Assembly (NCBI RefSeq): GCF_943734655.1
Contig: NC_071354.1
Location: 76,669,838-76,733,837 of the forward strand
Length of the DNA: 64,000 bases
Direction of reading: 5' to 3'
Source of the DNA: Sabethes cyaneus
Lineage: Eukaryota > Arthropoda > Insecta > Diptera > Culicidae
Shown here: positions 51,614 to 63,577 of the stretch, piece by piece
Numbering within the stretch: position 1 is the stretch's first letter
Layout: every line of letters starts with the position of its first letter
Made by a program: the position numbers and the translations under genes
Notes under the pieces: model-generated
What the model saw: only the letters and a program-made list of their open reading frames with translations
What the model was told of the DNA's origin: nothing
The model's database searches: none

Positions 51614-53960
51614 CCCATTATGTCCCGGGTCAGCAGTCCCCAGAATAACGCGGTTTCGAATAAGAACGTTTCCAATAAGGACGGTCTCGAGTGATTCCAT
51701 TAACGCGGTCGAACGGCCTTATCGGAGTCTACGTAGCATATGGGAATTGACTTAATTGGTTCCAACATGGAATAACTCGTGATCCTGACCGTATAGAAGG
51801 TTGGTGTCTTCGACAGAGTTGTTCAGTACATCAACGGGTTTTTATTGGATTATATTATTGCGGAATTGTCACACTACGTGACGCTAACGTATATGTAATA
51901 CTCTTCTATAGGCTATATCTCGCGCTGCTGACTATCTAGAAACTTGCAGTCTTCGGGAAGGTGGATCAAATGACTGACACCTTCAATGTGGCATGAAAAA
52001 TAGCGCAGAACTGACTCACTACGTGGCGCTAGTGTCTACGTGATTTGTTTATACAGGCTGTATCTTGCGCTGCTGACTATCTAAATAGTTGCGGTCTTCG
52101 GGAAGGTTACTCAAATGACTGACACCTTCAAGATGGTATGGAAAATCGCGCAGAACTAACTCACTACGTGGCGCTAGCGTATATGTAATACTCTTATACA
52201 AGCTATATCTTGCGCTACTGACTATCTACAAAGTTGCGGTCTTCGAGAAAGTTGCTCAAATGACTACCACCTTCAAGATGGCATGGGAAATAGCGCAGAA
52301 CTGACTCACTATGTGGCGCTAGTGTATATGTGATATGCTTAGACGGGCTGTATCTTGCGCTGCTGACTATCTAGAAAGTTGTGGTCTTCGGGACGGTTAC
52401 TCAAACGACTGACACCTTCAAGGTGGTATGCAAAATAGCGCAGAACTCACTCGCGGCGCGTATGTGTAGTATTCTTATACAGGCCGTACCTTGCAATACT
52501 GAACACTCAACGCTTAATTTTATTCTATAGCAACATTTAGGCCATTGCAAATTATTTTTAAAGTTTTTGTCCCCCCGCCCTTTAAAATTGGCTTTAAAAA
52601 TCGGACGGCAAAATTTTTTTTGTTAAACTTGAGTAAATTTTTTTTGTATAAAATCAATGATCGCTGGTTTTGCAAACTCGAAAAAAGAGTTCACGGAGTG
52701 CTGACGCTTCTAGCACGAAACAAAAGTGGAAGTACAAATAATGTAATTTCCGAAAATCGGCAAAAAATTCTTCCGATTTTGACCCTATTTCGGAAAATTA
52801 CTGAAAATCTCAATTTTTTGCGTGATTAAAAAATCTCTTTGTTTTTTTCGCCTAGTTACTGGTTAAATAACCACTGTCACTTAAACAACCTTTCCGAAAA
52901 AAACAATTTCTTGTACATTACCAAAATCATGAGCTTTATGGCAAACACGAAAAATCACAAATACACTAGCGCCGTCCGTTGAGTCAATTCTGCATTATTT
53001 TCCAAACCATCTTGAAGGTAGCAGTCATTTAAGTAACCTTCCCAAAGCCCGCAACTTTCTAGATAGTCAGCAGTGCAAGTTACAGTCTGTCTAAGCATAT
53101 CACATACACACTAGCGCCACGTAGTGAGTCAGTTCTGCACTATTTCCCATGCCATGTTGAAGGTGGTAGTCATTTGAGCAACCTTCCCGAAGACCGCAGC
53201 TTTCTAGATACATATACAATATTACATATACGCTAGCGCCACGTAGTGAGGCAATTCCGAAATACTACAATCCAACGAAAAGCCTTCGATCTGCTGAACA
53301 ACTTTGTCGAAGACACCTACGTTCTATACGGTCAAGATCACGAGTTATTCCATGTTGGAACCAATTAAGTCAATTCCCATATGCTACGTAGACTCCATTA
53401 ACACGGTTTCGATTAACGCGGTCCCTATTAGCGTCCTTATTGGGGGGAATACTGTATATCTAAATTTGGACCAAATGAAGTGAAACTGTGTTATCTATTA
53501 TATTATGGCTTGAATGTGTCTCAAAATCTCTCAAAATCATCATTTGGAATGGTTCCAAGGTCAAAACATCGCAGGTTTTATATTTCATAGGCTCAATTTC
53601 AAACAAACAAATTACAAAGTTGTTTACATATTTCTTATCGAATTTTGTGCTGAACTTTACATATAAATACCATTTTACACTTCAGGTAATGTCTTGTCAC
53701 AAAATATAGACTTTTTCATGCGTTTTGGAGACAAAGTTTTTTTCGCCATTTTTTCAACTTTTTTTTCGCCATTTATCACAAATTTGCACTGTTGAAAACA
53801 CAGATGAAATGACAAAAACTAACAGGTTATCTCACACACACATCAGATCGATGTCTTATCTCTCTTGTAGTGATATATTAACAATACTAACTATTGAAAC
53901 TCAGCAGTAAACAGGTTTTGAAGACAGGGTATGATATATCATACGCTAGGACATAATGGG
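51614..53960. mobile_element. piggyBac-type non-autonomous element, 2.35 kb
   Basis: Termini CCCATTATGTCC and GGACATAATGGG are perfect inverted repeats flanked by TTAA (51610-51613, 53961-53964), the piggyBac signature. An unoccupied target with the same TTAA is present in the inverted R1 copy at about 54460-54480. No transposase. Most of the length is another element inserted near the left end (51641-53452). Confidence 0.9.
51641..53452. mobile_element. long inverted-repeat element with 145-bp subrepeats
   Basis: Starts CAGTCCCCAGAATAACGCGG and ends (inverse) CAGTATTCCCCCCAATAAGG. Arms of more than 500 bp are inverted copies sharing TCTACGTAGCATATGGGAAT and CATGGAATAACTCGTGAT. Each arm carries tandem units with CACTACGTGGCGCTAG, spaced exactly 145 bp on the left (51872, 52017, 52162, 52307) and 122-145 bp on the right. 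TIR start resembles Tigger/pogo elements; superfamily uncertain. Confidence 0.8.
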
Positions 53961-54379
53961 TTAAGATAAGAGATGGCGTTAGTAGCATCGTGCTTTACTG
54001 TGACATGCGAACCTTATACTATGCCCAGTCATGAGTTGTATGGTCTTCGGTTAGAGGTACATTTAGGCGTTTTAGTGATACCGGAATTATCTAAATTACT
54101 TAGGGTACGGGAGGGTATTTCCAGCCCATTAAGCGGTAGCCTGAACAATGTTCAAGAATTACGTTGAAACTATATTTATTCGAGACAAGATTTTTATACC
54201 AGTTGATAGAATGATATTTACTGAATATCGGCGTGCATTTTGATCTTAATGAAACGCTACTGAATTTGAGTTATAGTCGCGAGAAATGATGAAGTCGCTG
54301 CGACTAAATTGGGACCATTTTCTATAGTGGTGTCTGTGGTTTTTAAATCCGACAGGCCGAACTATCCAGCATCAGCACT

Positions 54380-55940
54380 GGGATTAAATGCTTTTCAAAA
54401 ACAGATCAAAAGAGATACCGATGCCGATACCGATACCGATGAGAGCGCCGTCTCTCATCTTAAGGGAGTTACTATTGCTTAAAAGTGTTAGTGATCGCAA
54501 CCATCTGAAGGATGTATGCGTGTGATGTTGATGTACTATGTCATTCAGTGATATCAGTGTTGTAGTGATATTAGAATGACGGCACAAACACTAACAAATA
54601 GTTACCAAACCCTGTCCGTAGAGATTTGACAGAATGCCCAGTCTTGAGTTCTGTAGTATTCGGCTGTACCCAGCATCTTTGGCTCGAGCAGCACGTTCCT
54701 CAGCTGTACCCAACTCGCCGTTGGTGGGTCATTGCTCATTTCTACATTCACGTTGCAACTCGGACAAAATTTACGACACTGTTCCGCTAAAAGCATGCCA
54801 AGTGGCCAACATCTTCTCGACGCACTTCGGTGACAATATTCTCAGCGTAAAGGGTGGGCATCTCTTTTCGCACTGCCTCAAATCTAGGACAGTCAAACGC
54901 TACATGTTCTGGTGTTTCGTTAACGTTTCTACATTCCGGATAGTGTGGTGATCTTACATATCCGAAATGATGAAGATAATGCCTGAAGCAGTCATGACGA
55001 GACAACAGCTGCATCAGGTGAAAGTTGATTTCACCGTGTTTTCTGTTCACTCACGGCGAGAGATGCGGTTGTAGTCTATGGATCCATCTACCGTACGCGC
55101 CGTGTAGCACTGTTACTACCACTTAACCACTGAATGCACCCACACTACTTTTCTACCACCTCTGGTTTCTCTCCACCTGTAGCACCTGTAACCTATCGCT
55201 ATCCTCCTTCCAAGCTATACCGATAGGAACTCATATCGGCGATAATACTGCCTCCAACAAGATGGTCCTATACGCACTCGTGACCTGCATGGCCATTAGT
55301 CTGAACGTACTATCCAACTTCGCTTGATTACGTTTAGTTTTTAATGATGTAATCCCAGCGAGACCGCCATACCTTAGTATCGACTTGAATACACTAGCCA
55401 GAAGACGTCTGCTACTACTTCTTGGGTCGGAATTGTGGCCATTGAAACTCACCTGATCGTCAAATATCACTCCCAGCTGTTTCAGCATTCGTTGCGAGAC
55501 TATGATATGCTCTCCGACGATGATTTGTGTCTGCTACATCGCTTTACAGTTACTAACCATAAGTACTTCCCTTTTGTGCTTGGGCTAGCTGGAGTTTCAC
55601 TATACGCATCTAGTTTGCAGGCAAGTCTACGGCCTCGGTCGCCAACATTTCCACCTCTTACAGCCGATCACCCGTGACCGTTAGCACTACGTCGTCTGCA
55701 AAGCCAACAATCTCGACACTTTTAGTCAACTTCAACGTCAATACATCGCTGTACATTTCGTTCCAAAGCGTAGGACTAAGGATGGAACCTCAATGAACTC
55801 TCGCAATGATTCCGAGAGAATTGGTGCTATTTTTCCATATCGTAGATTAGCCTCCGTTCCTGGAAATAGCTCCTTCGAATTCTATCGTTAGCAAGGCGCA
55901 GTAACGATCTACCCGCCGTTTCTGCATCGACGGTTTCTCG
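54380..55940 (-). mobile_element. R1-clade-like LINE, 3' part with UTR
   Basis: Minus strand, downstream order: HIIVSQR-like, LKQLGVIFDDQVSFNGH (55488), LASVFKSILRYGG, FRLMAMQVTSAYRTI, then KHGEINFHLMQLLSRHDCFR (55040), a CCHC-like C-terminus (PHYPECRN, ETPEHVAFDCPRF), and a 3' UTR ending in (TATCGG)n near 54415-54445. Decayed by stops and frameshifts. Confidence 0.82.
54413..54445 (-). repeat. short (TATCGG)n tail of the R1 LINE
   Basis: Five or so TATCGG/CATCGG units directly after the LINE 3' UTR. Confidence 0.6.
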
Positions 55941-55946
55941 GCACTC

Positions 55947-56762
55947 TCAATTAGTGTCTGAATTGGAACTATCAATCTCATGATTACAAAAGCGACAGTT
56001 AGCTACGTTAAGTTTACCGATGACTTTCAGGTGATACTTCCAAGGACAATGTCCTGTTATCCAACCGGTGTATGTGCTTAAGTCGGATTTCGAAAGGTTT
56101 AATAGCTTTTGTGTTTGAAGAGCATTTGGCTTTATAAAACGTTTAGCTTGCCCGGCATTCAAGGTAATATTCCAGTTAGACTGTGCCTTTAGTTTTTTCC
56201 AGTTCCTAAGTTCCATTTTAAGGGCACAGGAAGACAGTTCAAAAAATGGTTCGGGTCCTATAAACTGCATGGATGACCTTTTTTTGCCGATTGATCAGCG
56301 GTTTCGTTTCCTTTGATTCCGCAGTGACCAGGAACCCAAAAGAGGTTGACCATATTGCGACAGAAAAGTTTTTCCAACAGTTTTATGCATTCCCACACCA
56401 GTTTAAAAGTGTGAGTTTTTGATTTTGAAGCATTCAATGCTGCTTGGCTATCTATCTAAATAGGTACAGATATTTGTCCTTTTGTAGTTTCTTTTTATGC
56501 AGACTGATACACACTCTAGTATTGCATATATTTCTGCTTGAAATACAGTGGGATGTTTTCCCATAGAAACTGAAACGTTAATCCCTGGGCCTGTTATACC
56601 ATCACCTGTAATATTATTTTGTCTTGATCCGTCTGTGTAAAATACCTGTGGTCCTGAGCGAAAATTAGGTTCTCTGGCATTCGTATCGGAGCGAATAAAA
56701 TCAAAAACACGAAATTTGTGATCGAAGTAGTTGTGCTTAGGCATATGATCTTCGTTCATTTA
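55947..56762 (-). mobile_element. I/LOA-type LINE RNase H domain
   Basis: Minus strand: VFYTDGSRQNN (RNase H first Asp), FQAEIYAILECV (catalytic Glu), SDSQ-like site mutated, then the C-terminus LNLSKSDLSTYTGWITGHCP and CRFCN. RNase H after RT is characteristic of I and LOA-group LINEs. Frame breaks at about 56290 and 56450. Confidence 0.82.
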
Positions 56763-56764
56763 TA

Positions 56765-57270
56765 ATCAGGGATTTATGGAGATTTTAGAGTCTAGAGGCG
56801 ATGCCGGAGAGGGTGAAAGCGTCACGCAAAACACTGAATCCTAGCCGGAACGGTTTACCGACTGGGGACGACGCCAAACTGGATTTTTTCGGATATCGGG
56901 AAAAGATCACTTTTACACTAGTTTTATTTAACTATACTTTTACACAATGTGGCACTTTCACTTATTCTTATCACTTGTTACTATCACGGTGGTTCAATCG
57001 ATGTTGACTCGTTGATGGTTGAAATACTTCTTCTTCTGCATTCTGACGCCGGTATTTATACTACACGGCGCGACATTCTGGTCATCTCTGGCAACTTCGG
57101 GAAGGTTCGACGAAATACATTGCTGGCATAAGAAAGAAGTGCCTAGATTATTCGATGTACGTTGCAAGCAGATGCAGGCAGCTTGGAGATGCTTCTCGAA
57201 TCTTCGAAAGCACGTGTTTCATACGGTTGGCGGATTTTAGCGCATTTACCACTGTCGCGAACACAATTGA
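56765..57270. other. unclassified segment between LINE pieces
   Basis: Separates the RNase H piece from an RT C-terminal piece of a similar LINE, so it is probably an insertion. The plus-strand ORF at 56801 has no recognised motif. No TIR or LTR resolved. Confidence 0.35.
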
Positions 57271-57275
57271 ATGAA

Positions 57276-57480
57276 TTAATGTAGAGGAAGAAGATTAAGT
57301 AGAGCTTCAAAGGCTTTAGAGGGAGTGCTACTGATAGCTCCTGTTATGCAGAGGGTAGCAAGTCTTTGTAATTTGTTGTAGATTTTCTTCACGTGATTCC
57401 TGTTTAAGCACTCGTTTAAGCGCCTGTCTTCTGGCTCTGAAACATCTAGCTTAGCTCCACATTCCACTAGTACACTGATC
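57276..57480 (-). mobile_element. I/LOA-type LINE RT C-terminal piece
   Basis: LQRLATLCITGAISSTPSKA and EALLNLLPLH are typical of the connection region just before RNase H. Likely the same element as 55947-56762. Confidence 0.7.
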
Positions 57481-57919
57481 GCCGCTGGTTCCTGGAATCC
57501 AATTTTCGAGACATGGTTATGTCACAAGCTCTCGTAAGCAACTTTTATCATTTTTGTATTCACTTATACTGGTCAAGTTATATTGTACTTTCTTTTGAGG
57601 TAGTAAATGTGTTTTTTTGTGAAGAACGAATATTGAGAGAACTAGGAATAATGAGATGCAAACTGTGAAAAATAATTGACTGTCCAGCGGGCACCACTCG
57701 TTAGCAATTCTCCATGCCATGCTAGGGTTGACACGGTATTTCATGGGGAACCGATGCAGAACCACATCATCGCTAGTCAGAAATGTAACATCTGAGCCTG
57801 CAACCATCAACAAAGAAGCACGGCACGACGGTAATCATCGAAGTACTACACTGTGGTTCCATTTGTTAGGACGGGCGGCCATAAATCGATTCTTCGTAAC
57901 AATGACGTCCAGCTTCATC
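57481..57919. other. non-coding, nothing recognised
   Basis: A minus-strand ORF (57517-57813) has no recognised motif. Confidence 0.35.
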
Positions 57920-57921
57920 TA

Positions 57922-59190
57922 CAGTGTGACACATATATATTCGAACATAAATCATTTTATGCTTGCAACGGTATATACAATTAATATAATTAAACTAATA
58001 CCAGGTGTGTGTGTCACCATGACTTAAGTCTTACTTGACGTAGTTTCATTTTCGTGTTGTGTCTCGTTCAGTGTACATACACGTACCAATGTTCGAGTTA
58101 CGGTCGTTGATAATAAATAAATTCCGAAACGGTGCTACATGCAGCACTAGTTTTCGTGACCTCATACACCTCGGCATAAAAAGAGGATTTGCGCACTATA
58201 CAGTAAAAATGTTTGTCGAGACAGGATCCGTTGAAAACCGTAAAAAACCGGAAGAAAACGAAGCGTTAGAACTGCAAAGGTCAAAAAGGGTTGTTCGAGA
58301 GCGAATTCGTCGCAGTTGCGACCGGAAAAATGCAAACTGCTGTTCCATCGGCACGGTGATTCCGAAGTGGTCTTTTCCGATGAGAAGTTGTTTATTCTCA
58401 AAACCCCGCATCATGCTCAATATGGTCGGTTGTGGTTAGTCTCGATCATCGACGTTACAAAGCACAAACGGAATGTACCACGATACCAAAATTCATCAGC
58501 GGTCACGGTATGGGGAGGCATTGCAAAGAAAGGGAAACTTCCTCTTGTATGACAAGGGTGTGAAAGTTAATGCAAAATACTATCTATAGAAATGGTCTTA
58601 GAACAAATGCGATGAATTATGTTCAGGGAATGTATGGTGAAGAATATTACTGCTTTCAACGGGATGGAGCTCCTGCCCGCACTGCAAATCTTGTGCAGAC
58701 CCCTACTAGCACGCTTGTTACAAAATAGCTGTGGTAACCGAATTATAACTAATTTCAGTCGTAATCCGGTTGCTTCAAGTAAATGGACCTAGAGTGCGCT
58801 ACTTGGGACGTGGTGCAAAGCCAATATGACGGATTTCATATCGAAAAAGGAGTGCCCTCCAAGTTTTCGGGATTTGAACCTCTGGATTTTTGTATATGGG
58901 GATACACGCAGCAAAAGCTCAAGGATTATAAATATCATAATTTGGATGAATTTAAGTTTGTTATCAACCAGATATGGGATGATATTCCGATGGAAGTAGT
59001 GCGTGCCGCATGTAACGACTTCTAAAAGCGTTTGAAGCGTGTTATCCAAGCAAAAGGCGACTCAATAGAGCAATGATTGTTGTGCTCTGTATCTATGGGA
59101 AACAACTTCTAAAACTAAAATTCGAAATAAAGCCTTTATTTACAAAAATCTTTGACTTAATTTTTGATCGAATATATTTGTGTCACACTG
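57922..59190 (+). mobile_element. Tc1/mariner transposon, degenerate
   Basis: TIRs CAGTGTGACACATATATATT and (inverse) CAGTGTGACACAAATATATT flanked by TA (57920-57921, 59191-59192). Transposase pieces: HTH region (ELRSLIINKFRNG), VFSDEKLF (first catalytic Asp, about 58380), RDGAPARTA (second Asp, about 58665), EPLDFCIWGY (third site region; the SPDLN-type Asp is not seen) and IPMEVVRAACNDF. At least three frame breaks. Confidence 0.88.
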
Positions 59191-59192
59191 TA

Positions 59193-59530
59193 TACAGACG
59201 GACCATAAAAGGTGATGCGAATTTGACTCAGATTTGTCGAGACTCTAGACTGTAGAAAATTATATGCGTATGGGGTGTTATGCGCATGATTTGTGATGGG
59301 TAGCAAGAGGTTATGATGAAATGTCGGATGTTTTATTGTATCATAAATAATCATTTGTATCACAAGTATCATTTGTAATTTGCATAGACCGCGGAAAGGA
59401 AGGAAAAGGAAGGAAGAATTCTGTGCGAAGTGCTTGTATACAGTAGAAGAAAGGAATACAATTGCGGTAGATTATGGATGATTTTGAGGCATCTATTTTG
59501 CAGAACTTGCATTTTTTAAGCTTGAAATTA
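59193..59530. other. intergenic, nothing recognised
   Basis: AT-rich, with a GGAAAGGAAGGAAAAGGAAG stretch near 59394. No gene. Confidence 0.4.
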
Positions 59531-59539
59531 CAGGCTCTT

Positions 59540-61416
59540 CTACTTCTTCAGCATAGAGCCGGGGTGGCTCGTGCTTTTTCTAGCACTCGTCTTCATTCAA
59601 CTCGGTCTTGGGCCACTCGTCACCAATTTTCTAGTCGTCTCAGAAGTCACAAATCGCTTTCGACCTGATCGAGCCATCGTGCACGTTGAGCCCCCCTGTT
59701 CCTAGTGCCGATGAGGTTTTTAAATAGGACTATTTCCGTCGCACTGTCGTCCGGCATCCTTACGACGTGTCCGGCCCACCGTAGCATGCTAACTTTCGCT
59801 AGATGTATGATGGGAGTCTCCCCAAGCAGTGCCTGTAGCTCGTGATTCATACGCCTCCGCCACTCTCCGCTTTCAGTTTGTACTCCGCCAAATATCGTCC
59901 GCAGCACACCGCTCGAACACGGCAAAGGCGCGTATGTCATCCGTGAGCAGCGTCACGGCTTCAAGTCCATAAATAACTACCGGTCTAATAAGAGTTTTGT
60001 ACTTTGTTAGCTTCGTGCGGCGGTGTACGCTTCCTGATCGTAGCGTTTTACGAAGGGCAAAGTAGGCCCGATTCCCCGTTGGATCTCCTTACTAATGTTG
60101 TTGTCCGCGGTCACCAGCGATCCCAAATACACGAGCTCCTCTACCACTTCTAGTTCGTCGCCATCAATGGTTACCGTCCATGGGAGATGCGCGTTCATTT
60201 CCTTTGAGCCTCCTTTCATGTATTTGGTCTTCGACGCATTTATTTTTAGCCCAATTCTCCAAGACTCCGCTTTCAGTGTGGCGTAGATTGCCTCCGTCGT
60301 CGTAAAGTTCCTGGCTATGATATCAAAGTCATCTGCAAAGCCTAGAAGTTTGCTACACTTGGTAAAAATCGTGCCTCTCGTTTCGATGCTCGCTCTTCGG
60401 ATCACTCCCTCAAGAGCAATGTTGAACAGCATGCAGGATAGACCGTCACCTTGTCTCAACCCTCGCCGCGTCTCGAAGGGACTCGAGAGTGTCCCAGAGA
60501 AGCGTACGAAACACATTACTCGATCCAATGTAGCTCTGATCAGTCGCGTCAGTTTGTCCGGAAAACCGTATTCGTGCATTATTTGCCATAGCTTGTCTCG
60601 ATCGACTGTATCGTATGGTACTTTGAAATCAATAAAGATGTGATGCGTGGGCACGTTGTACTCCCGACATTCCTGCAAGATCTGGCGGATAGTAAAAATC
60701 AGGTCCGTAGTTGCGCGAGCCCCCATAAAACCCGCCTGATAATTCCCTACGAAACCTTGTGCTATCGGACAACCGGCCTAACAGGATCTGGAAGAGTACC
60801 TTGTAGGCGGCGTTTACCAGCGTAAGATAGTTGTGGCAGTCTAGTCGATCACCCTTTTGGTAGATGGGACAAATCACTTCTTCCATCCATTCCTACGGTA
60901 GCTTTTCCTCCTCCCAAATCCTCGAAATAACCCAGTGTAGAGCCTTTGTTAGCGTTTCTCCGCCATGTTTATAAAGCTCTGCCGCTAGGCGGTCCTTCCC
61001 AGCGGCTTTATTGGTCTTCAGCAGCCCAATTTCTCGTTTGACTTCTTGGAGGTCAGGTGCTAGGACATCAGTATTTTCCATGGGCGCTCCTGGGTATTTT
61101 GCGTTCCGCCTCCTTCTGCGACTTCGCCATTGAGGTGTTCATCGAAGAACTGCTTCCATCTGTCGACCATCTCGCACTCGTTTGTGATTAGATTCCGTCC
61201 CTTGTCCCTACACAAGTCAGGTTTCGGTGTGTAGCCCTTCCGAGTTTGGTTCACTTTCTCATAAAACTTGCGCGTGTCATTAGCTCGGAATGATTGTTCT
61301 AATTCTTCACGATCTCTGTCCTCCTTTTGGCGCTTTTTCCTCCTCAGGATCGTGGTCAACTGGTTCCTAGCTCGTCGGTATTTGGCCAGGTTCTCTCTAG
61401 TGGCAATTGCGGGCAT
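59540..61416 (-). mobile_element. RTE-like LINE, 5' truncated, lightly decayed
   Basis: Minus strand in order: DTRKFYEKVNQTRKGYTPK (61260), LLKTNKAAGKDRLAAELYK, an RT block (60726-60007) with HHIFIDFKVPYDTVDRDKL (motif A region), RRGLRQGDGLSC and GFADDFDII (catalytic), KYMKGGSKEMN, LVYLGSLVTADNNISKEIQ, then HELQALLGETPIIHLAKV and RWAGHVVRMPDDS (59640-59940). Frameshifts at about 60000, 60740 and 60890. Close relative of the 62381 copy. Confidence 0.88.
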
Positions 61417-61489
61417 GCCCCCTAACAGTTATTAAGTACTGCAGATGAGAATGTCTACAGCCATAATAAAAGGTTAAGAGGGAATTTCT

Positions 61490-61890
61490 AGGCACGAATT
61501 TACTAACGCGATACATAATATGCCACATAAAGACGAAACCTTTTTTTGGGCATGATCGCCCCAAGAGAGTGTTGAGTCTAACACCAAACCTAGGTATTTA
61601 AAATTTAATACTTCTTCAATTTCTTCTTATCTTATCTTTTTCCTTGGTGAGTGAAAAATCATATATTTGATAAATTTAATGAAAGCAAATTCGTATTAAA
61701 AAATATCTAATAAGAATCTGCAGATCTTCGTTTATGGCTGATACAATAGGTGATACCTCATAATTTGGTTAAAATAATGCTGTATCATCAGCAAATAATT
61801 TGAGGATTCCTTTAAGCGGTAAGTTTCCAATATCGTCTATGTAAATAAGAAATAAAACTAGCCCAGTATTACTACCTTGCGGAACTATAA
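61490..61890 (-). mobile_element. LINE RT fragment (FADDTA type)
   Basis: Minus strand: VPQGSNTGLVLFLIYIDDI, then LFADDTALF and NEDLQILIRYF. A different RT subtype from the RTE and Jockey-like copies in this window. The hAT MITE at 61901 sits at its 5' side. Confidence 0.75.
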
Positions 61891-61900
61891 TGCTTACAGG

Positions 61901-62289
61901 CAGGCTTGACATACACTTTTCGCTTTAATTTTGCTCTTTTGATTACTGATCCTCACCCAAGCAAAATTTGAAAAAGTGATGTATGGGGAGTTTGTAGAAT
62001 TTGCTTTTATCTACAATATTGCTGAAGTAAGCATTACTGTGCATTTTGTATTAATGCGCTATAAGGCTGCTACCCGCTTGGTAGCAAAAAGAGCGCTCTT
62101 TTTGCTACCAACGGCATTGCTGCCCTACAGCGCCGTAAATACTAAAGATAAAACTTCACTTTCTTCAGCAATATTATAGATAATTACTAACTCTACAAAT
62201 GCCCCATACACCACTTTTTCAAATTCTGCATGGGCGAGGAGCAGTAATCAAAAGAGCAAAATCAAAGCGAAAAGTGTATGCCAAGCCTG
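61901..62289. mobile_element. hAT-type MITE, 389 bp, with about 130-bp TIRs
   Basis: Ends CAGGCTTGACATACACTTTT and (inverse) CAGGCTTGGCATACACTTTT, with arms matching for about 130 bp. Perfect 8-bp TSD CTTACAGG at 61893-61900 and 62290-62297. Confidence 0.95.
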
Positions 62290-62380
62290 CTTACAGGTTT
62301 TAGAAAACTTTTAGCATCTTTGAAGGCTACAAATTGATGCCTTCCACTCAAGAGTTTTAAGAGTGGTACTGGCTCAGTGA

Positions 62381-63089
62381 AAAATACATGAAAGGAAGAG
62401 GTTCTAGGGAAGTGAAAACTGACCTCCCTCCCCGGATTAATTTAGACGGTGATGAAATTGAGCTGGTAGAAGAGTTCCTGTATCTCGGCTCACTGGTTAC
62501 CGCAGACAACAACACCAGCAGAGAAATACAAAGACGCATTATGGCAGGAAATCGTGCCTACTTTGGACTCCGTAGGATGCTGCGATCGAACAAAATACGC
62601 CACCGCACGAAGTTAACAATCTACAAGGTGCTGATTAGACCGATAGTCCTTTACGGCCATGAGACATGGACAATGCTCGTGGAGGACCAACGCGCCCTTA
62701 GTGTTTTCGAACGGAAGGTGTTGCGCACCATCTACGGCGGAACGCGGATGGTAGACGGAACGTGGAGGAGGCGAACGAACCATGAATTGCATCAGCTGCT
62801 TAGAGAACCACCCATCGCTCACATCGCAAAAATCGGTCGCCTGCGACGGGCTGGGCACGTTGTGAGGATGTCGGACGACTGCCCGGTTAAAAAAGTTCTC
62901 AATAACGATCCGACTGGAACGAAACGGCGGGGCGCGCAGCGAGCAAGATGGATCGATCAAGTGGAAGGCGACCTGCGGACCCTACGCAGACTACGTGGCT
63001 GGCGAATTGCGGCCATGGACCGAGTGGAATGGAGACGACTTCTTCGTACAGCAGAGGAAACCACGGCCTGGAGCTGATTAAGTAAGTAA
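62381..63089 (+). mobile_element. young 5'-truncated RTE-like LINE insertion
   Basis: An intact 229-codon reading frame (62388-63077) covers the ORF2 C-terminus: EEFLYLGSLVTADNNTSREI, VLYGHETW, RKVLRTIYGGTRM, HVVRMSDDCPV and ARWIDQVEGDLRTL, then a stop and a (TAAG)n tail. Flanked by a 14-15 bp duplication (TACTGGCTCAGTGA at 62367-62380 and 63091-63104). Unbroken frame and perfect TSD point to a recent insertion. Confidence 0.93.
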
Positions 63090-63093
63090 GTAC

Positions 63094-63324
63094 TGGCTCA
63101 GTGAGCGCAATGAAACCTCTTACCCATACTTGTTCATTCTAGGAACGAGATTGGAAAGCAATGATAGTCCAATACTTGTTGCTATTAAAGACCAGAGAAT
63201 CCTTCGCATCTACACAAGCATTTCGGAAAAAGAAGCAATTAGTGTAATGGAAGAAGGTACAAAAATTGATCCAACGTTTTTGTTAGATGCAAAAATATTG
63301 CGAATAAGCCATGATTCACTTTAA
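63094..63324 (+). other. unknown ORF segment beside the RTE insertion
   Basis: The frame runs WLSERNETSYPYLFILGTR, NDSPILVAIKDQRILRIY, then SEKEAISVMEEG to a stop at 63324. No domain recognised. A possible acceptor (ttcattctag) precedes GAACGAG at 63145. A decayed paralogue lies at 45420-45592, so it belonged to the duplicated unit. The RTE target site is at its 5' edge. It may be an exon of a lost or unrecognised gene. Confidence 0.35.
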
Positions 63325-63326
63325 TC

Positions 63327-63548
63327 TACGCACGCGTGAGTGCGTAAATAAATAATTTTATTGGTCTCGAATGACCCTGACCGCCGCAGAGATTTAAGGA
63401 GGTACCGCAATGGCTAATCTTATCAACGGTGATGTAATTTTTATGTTACTATGTTTACCAACCGAATCACACATGGTGCGAGATAATACTCTACATACTA
63501 AAATTTTTAAGTATAAATATCCATCCTCACCCCCAAAGAAGCATCAGT
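63327..63548 (+). promoter_or_regulatory. promoter and conserved blocks of the 63578 gene
   Basis: TATAAATA at 63512-63519 and TCAGT at 63544-63548 (Inr A exactly 34 bp from the TATA T). AGATAA at 63481-63486. CACGCGTGAGTG at 63331-63342 and blocks ATTGGTCTCGAAT, GGCTAATCTT and CTATGTTTAC are shared with the 47483 gene. Confidence 0.75.
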
Positions 63549-63577
63549 TACTGAATCGGATTTTGCAGAGCATCCCA

